The notes under the pieces were generated by a model. The model made no database searches. It was given only the letters and a program-made list of their open reading frames with translations, and was not told the origin of the DNA. From Daedaleopsis sinensis (lineage: Eukaryota; Basidiomycota; Agaricomycetes; Polyporales; Polyporaceae), in assembly GCA_033807695.1 (NCBI GenBank), contig CM066301.1:4154001-4218000 (forward strand): 64,000 nucleotides of DNA, in the 5' to 3' direction. A program made the translations under genes and the position numbers. Below are positions 59,540 to 64,000 of this stretch, piece by piece; positions within the stretch are counted from its first letter, which is position 1, and every line of letters begins with the position of its first letter.

Positions 59540-59975
59540 GGAGAGCAGATGGTAAACACGGACGAATGGGTGCAGGATATAACTCGTACTTGGGAGACGA
59601 GACGATTGGGCAGCGTGAGGGTTCACCGCTGCACCCACCATGCATCGTTCCCTTGCATCCCAGGATCTCCTCAGGAGGTACCGATGCCCCTACACGAACA
59701 GTACGTGTGACGCGTTGATCGGCGCTGGTATCGAACCTAAAGATCGAAACCGACTTGTCCCCCACGCTCCGGCAGTCATGGTTCTAGCTTCAGCTGCAAA
59801 AACAACCTAGGACACATTGACATTATGCTATAATAATTCCAGGCATCCGCATGAGCTAAACGCAGACACTACTAGAACCCAAGACTGCGGGCTGCTCGGT
59901 TCGGCCTGTTCAATTTACGTTTCCGTCCAGAGACGTTCCAGAAATGTATATCCGTGCTTCGCGCTTGATGCACAT

Positions 59976-61335
59976 TCACGGGGTGGAAAAGCGCCTCCGC
60001 AGGGTCGCTGAAAAGGGGAGAGAAGGCGCAAGTTGCCGATCCGTGCAGGGTCGCTCGTGTCGGCGGAATGCGGAGGGAGAATGGGCCGGGAGCATGGTGA
60101 TGGAAATGATGCCTCCCGTGAGGACCTCGTCTTCGAACGAGCAACCACCGTCACAGACGTTTGAATTCCACAGACGCCAAACCGGCATGTGGCCGAGGGG
60201 GGGCATGGAGTGTTCCATGAGATAGTCGTATCCTTGCTGGAGAGGGTCGATGAGGTGGACAACTGACCCTCGGTCCCCGAAATAACGGCCTTGGTCAGGA
60301 CAGACGAAGAATTGCCGCATGCAAGGCAGAGCCCTCGACACCGAGGAAGAAGGCCCCGGCTGCGGTGGGGCGTAGTCGGTCCACATGGTTGGATATCCCG
60401 CAAACGAAAAGTTCTGGTTGAGGAGTCGTTCAAGAGTCTCCGTCTCCAACGTCGACAAATTGGCCAGGGGGATGTCGGAAACTAGTCCACGCCGGTTCGA
60501 CGTCAACGAAAAATAAGCAGAACCGAATGCGTGCTCGGTTACGAAGTTCATGAGTGCCGATGTCCACGAGCGACTGATGGGGGTGCATGGACTCATCGTC
60601 AACGACTCGAAGATATGGATAGGATGTCCAGCGATACCCTGGAAAGTGGCCACGCGACGGAAACCGCGAAGATCGCTGTGGTGGCTTTCCGCCTCCTGGA
60701 CGCCAACGAAGCGGATGCCAGAGGAAAAGATGGGACACTTCACGAGATGCTCGAGGAGGATGTCGAAGCCAAAGGTAGTTGTGTATACGTCCAATGAGCC
60801 GGCTTGGAAGGTAGTGTCTCGCAGGAAAAACGCCAATGCGGTATCACCCCCTATAACTGCCCGGCAATCCGTGACGAGTCGAAGGAGTAAATGTGGGCGT
60901 AGGACGAATGTGGCCAACAGCTCGCATATCCCCCGCTTGTAACCAGAGAGAACATGCGAGTATGCCGCCCGGCAGGTCCATCTCCACGACGCCATGGTCT
61001 CTATGTCCATTGCGTCGACCGTCAGCGACGCAATTTGATCGTTGCGCCTATGAAACAGTTAGCATCAGGATGTCGAGACAAACGTCCGGTGCCGATATCT
61101 TCGCGTGAAACCGCCAACACACAGATCGACTGCGAATGCGAAGAGACCAGTGGATTGCGAGAGAGCTCGCACATGGAGACTTACAAGATGCAAAGCCACT
61201 CGGGTTGCACGCATGCATGTTTCATAACGGCAGGTCGCCGTACCGTGCTCAAGATTCGCTCCGTGCTGTAAGGGACCCGGCTTGCATCAGTTCTTGAGAG
61301 CCAGGGAACGAGACGACGCACTCGTGTACCGACAT
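59976..61335 (-). CDS. F-box protein with nucleotidyltransferase-like motif (copy 2)
   Basis: A paralogue of the neighbouring gene in the same orientation. The main exon (to about 61055) reads RNDQIASLTVDAMDIETMAS and WRWTCRAAYSHV as F-box, then VIGGDTALAFFLRD and GSLDVYTTTFGFDILLEHLV. Compared with copy 1, the GS is GD and the first acidic residue of the DxD pair is serine, so catalysis by this copy is unlikely. The end contains VVHLIDPLQQGYDYLMEHS and a VWRLWNSNVCDGGCSFEDEV block. A start at 61335 (MSVHECVVSFPG) with a weak donor is proposed; a TTTCATAG acceptor near 61056 is clear. Confidence 0.68.
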
Positions 61336-61894
61336 CGCGAATTCGGAGAACAAGGCGAAGAGTAAAAATCGAGAAGGAGTGCACGGCGCGGAGGAAAATG
61401 TGCGTTGGTTCGCAGCAGAATGAGAGACCAGGATGGTTGGAGTGGCCAACCGAGACAGAGAAGAGCGACGAGACCCCACGCTCGCAACAGGCTTCAGTCC
61501 ATCCCTTGACAAAGCGACGTGATTAATTTTCGTCTGAAAGCGCAAAAAGGCGTCAGGAATTACTTTCGAAACCCATATTCGGCTAGTCGAGACCTCACAA
61601 GACGCGTGCCCTGCAGGAGCACTCAGGGTTACTAGTACTTCCCAGCGCAACGTCTGCTTCCCATCACTTCAGGAACTCCTTCGGTATCTTCGCGGGCTGC
61701 AGTCCATCGACGGGGACGACAAGGAATAGTTCAAACCCTCTTTAACACGCGCGACCCTAGATGACGTGAAACTCACCGAGGCCGCTAGAAAGTTCCCAGA
61801 TGGTTTCAGTGAGAAAATCAAGTACCCTGAGAACGTGTTATATTTGAACCCCGAGAAGTCGAAGCACCGCCATGACCGCACAACAAGGTTACCC

Positions 61895-63203
61895 ATGCTA
61901 AGGTTCGAGACGCGTGAGTGAAGAAGACGATGATCACATTCGAGAAGGAACTCAACATTGCGCGCAGTCCACTCCATCGACCCAGTCGGCTTCGGTAGGT
62001 TTGCCACAGTTTACCGCGTGGAAGCCGGCAGGGAACACAACGTGTTCGCGATCAAGACGTTCCCAAATCGACCCGACGGTGAAGAGAGCTGCATGCACGA
62101 ACAATACATCTACAAATTGATTTCATCGGGGGCTGGCTATGGGAAAGAGTGAGCATCCAAGATTCGCTACAACGTGCAGGAGGAAACACGCGCACAGAGT
62201 ATTTCTCGAAGTCGTTGCCGCAATCGGCGTGGATTGTCGACCTGGCATTGTACTACCATTCATCGCAGGGAGTCTCGGGCAGGTGCTCGCGCTCCCGGGT
62301 GTCGGTCGTCTTCACCGCGAGGATATAGTCAGCATAACAACACAGCTTAGCGCAGGAATTCGATGTGCGTACCTCTTATTCAGTCGATATCACATCGCAC
62401 CCAATCCGCACAGTCCTGCACAACCTGCAAATAATACATACAGACATCAAGCCAGACAATATAATGATCGCATCTATGCGATTCTCCCCGCCCGCGCATT
62501 CTTACCACGACGATGATGTCGCGATGGAAAAGTCGAAGGCACTAACCGGTCAACGATCTATGACGCTACAATATACGCAGTGCGCCCGCCTGGAGAGCTG
62601 CAGGGTTTTCATCGTCGACCTCGCAGACGCAACCACCGAGGCGGCGCCGAAATACGGGATGATTGGGACTGACCGATATCGGGCCCCAGAAGTCACATTA
62701 GGTACGAAGAGTATTCATCACGGCAGAACACCGAATGAAATCCTGTTTCGTGAACAGCACTCGGTTGGTCGAATAAAGTAGACTGGTTCTCACTTGGCTG
62801 CGTCGTCGCCGAGTTGAGTCTGGGGGCGCCTCTATTTCCACGGACTTCGTCACCAGTCGCTCGTCTAGCAGCTATCGTCCAGGTCCTTGGAGAGCTACCG
62901 CTCGAACTGGTGGTCCCGACCGGGGAACGTTTCAAACCGTACATAGTGCAGACGACATCCTCGACATTCACCATACGGGTTCCGCGAAGAAACGTAGGAG
63001 AGGCGGTAGAGATGCATAATATACACCGACTGAAAAGTCTACACGTAAGTGCCTTCAGGACACAGCAACGTACCGAGATGAACACACCTGCTCAGCTGCT
63101 TGTAGATGATCCAATGCTAATGCGCATTTGCACACGCCTCCTCCACATATCCCCGAGCAACCGTGGACCCGACACGGACCCTGCCTCCTTGCCTCGTATA
63201 TGA
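61895..63203 (+). CDS. CLK/LAMMER-like protein kinase
   Basis: Exons 61895-61913, 61968-62148, 62180-62364, 62414-62701, 62779-63044 and 63096-63203 give 348 residues in one frame. Motifs: glycine loop GFGRFATVY (residues 14-22), lysine of FAIK (36), catalytic loop HTDIKPDN (137-144) with HTD in place of HRD as in CLK/SRPK kinases, metal-binding Asp197 in VDLADA (DFG changed to DLA), GTDRYRAPEV before subdomain IX, and DWFSLGCVVAELSLGAPLF. Such kinases phosphorylate Ser/Arg-rich splicing factors, but this copy lacks most of the CLK N-terminus and its loop residues are divergent. The intron 62149-62179 is only 31 nt. An in-frame kinase-like frame continues upstream of 61895 (DDVKLTEAARKFPDGFSE) to a TAG near 61724, so the annotated start may be a shortened form. 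Confidence 0.8.
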
Positions 63204-64000
63204 TAACTAGGATTATTGGGACGAAATCGAACAGCTGGCATTAGATCTGATGTGGTGTTTAGGATATCACTGGACATACCGAGATACTGTGCCACACGGC
63301 GCATGTCCCCATAGCCAACACGCCAGTGGATATCGAACGTAGACAAGGCCATCGTCTTCTTCGATGGCCTCGGAATGCGGCATGCGAGCGACATACTCGA
63401 GTGAAGTTCTTGCTCATATGATACCGAACATCGTTCTCGGCGGCGACGTCACAGGGCGGGAGAGTTCCTAGAGCAACAGCCGTACGCAACGAGGACTTCG
63501 ACGGAAGGAAAAGATACGAGGATTCGGAAGAGCGGACCTGAGCGCAGCGTGTTGAGAGACGTAACGGTGCTTCGAACTCGAACAAAAACCTCAGCTGGGG
63601 ACGTTCAACCAATTCATGCGCGTCACCATGCCACGCGACACCCATGCTGAGGACAAACAAAGCCAAACCGTATAACCACGCCAGCCGAATGAAAGCCAAA
63701 GTTCAAGCGGAGCTCACTTCCGTCCAAAACATGTCGCTGGGCTAGCAAGGGCTCCATCGCAACAACCGCAATTCCGAGTGAATATTTCACAGCACGAAGC
63801 ACATATCGGTACACAGACATTATCGTAACAGGTCCGCCAGACCGGATGTATCTGCTTGCCCCAAAGAGCCGAAATGAACTAGTTCCACGCAGTGCCACCG
63901 TGACGGCGTAGTGGTTCACGGTCCACATTCCTGAAACTCGCCTCTCCGAGAAGCGGGCTTGCAAGTGAGTCACTGGGAGAGTACAGGCACGACCATTCGC
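63204..64000. other. Edge region with possible truncated minus-strand gene
   Basis: Minus-strand frames from 63973 (MTHLQARFSERR ... with YRYVLRAVKYSLGIAVVAM) and 63699 (hydrophobic start LAWLYGLALFVLSMGVAWHG) may be parts of one membrane or secreted protein that continues beyond the window. A donor (GA|GTGAGC-like) near 63713 and a TCCTCAG acceptor near 63646 are present, but the frames do not settle which reading is right. Confidence 0.2.

Overview
This window looks like nuclear DNA of a filamentous basidiomycete, probably an agaricomycete; the exact lineage is an inference. Every confidently read gene is split by short GT-AG introns, mostly 49-76 nt, often with CTAAC-like branch points. 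The recognised proteins are fungal: elongin-A, Gid7/WDR26, an Ecl1-type zinc protein, a basidiomycete-style ABC transporter, F-box proteins and a CLK-like kinase. No tRNA, rRNA, CRISPR array or intact transposon was recognised. Exon coordinates were read by eye from splice signals, reading frame and family knowledge; no search was run.

Left half (1-29 kb): this part is GC-rich and gene-poor. It holds elongin-A (+, 140-1390), Gid7/WDR26 (-, 7548-10944) and an Ecl1-like protein (-, 17817-19298). Long stretches of 6-10 kb between them contain only microsatellite-like sequence and open frames that match nothing I know.

Middle (29-40 kb): a multi-membrane-segment protein of unknown function (+), a secreted Ser/Thr-rich protein resembling the Kre9/Knh1 group (-), a truncated F-box protein (+), a three-exon orphan gene (-), and a degenerate ABC transporter (-) with stop codons, a destroyed Walker A lysine and a missing H-loop histidine.

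Repeat block (40.3-45.2 kb): two large arrays of a 70-bp tandem repeat, separated by about 1.1 kb, followed by a small array of a 34-bp repeat with internal dyad symmetry.

Right part (45.5-64 kb): this is densely packed with intron-containing genes, most of them orphans. The recognisable ones are a highly divergent but apparently catalytically complete ribonucleotide reductase large subunit (-, from 47532), two neighbouring F-box proteins carrying a nucleotidyltransferase-like GS...DxD motif (-), and a CLK/LAMMER-like protein kinase (+). No joint pathway is evident. Elongin-A, Gid7 and the F-box proteins all belong to ubiquitin-ligase families, but they are spread over 60 kb and this may be chance.
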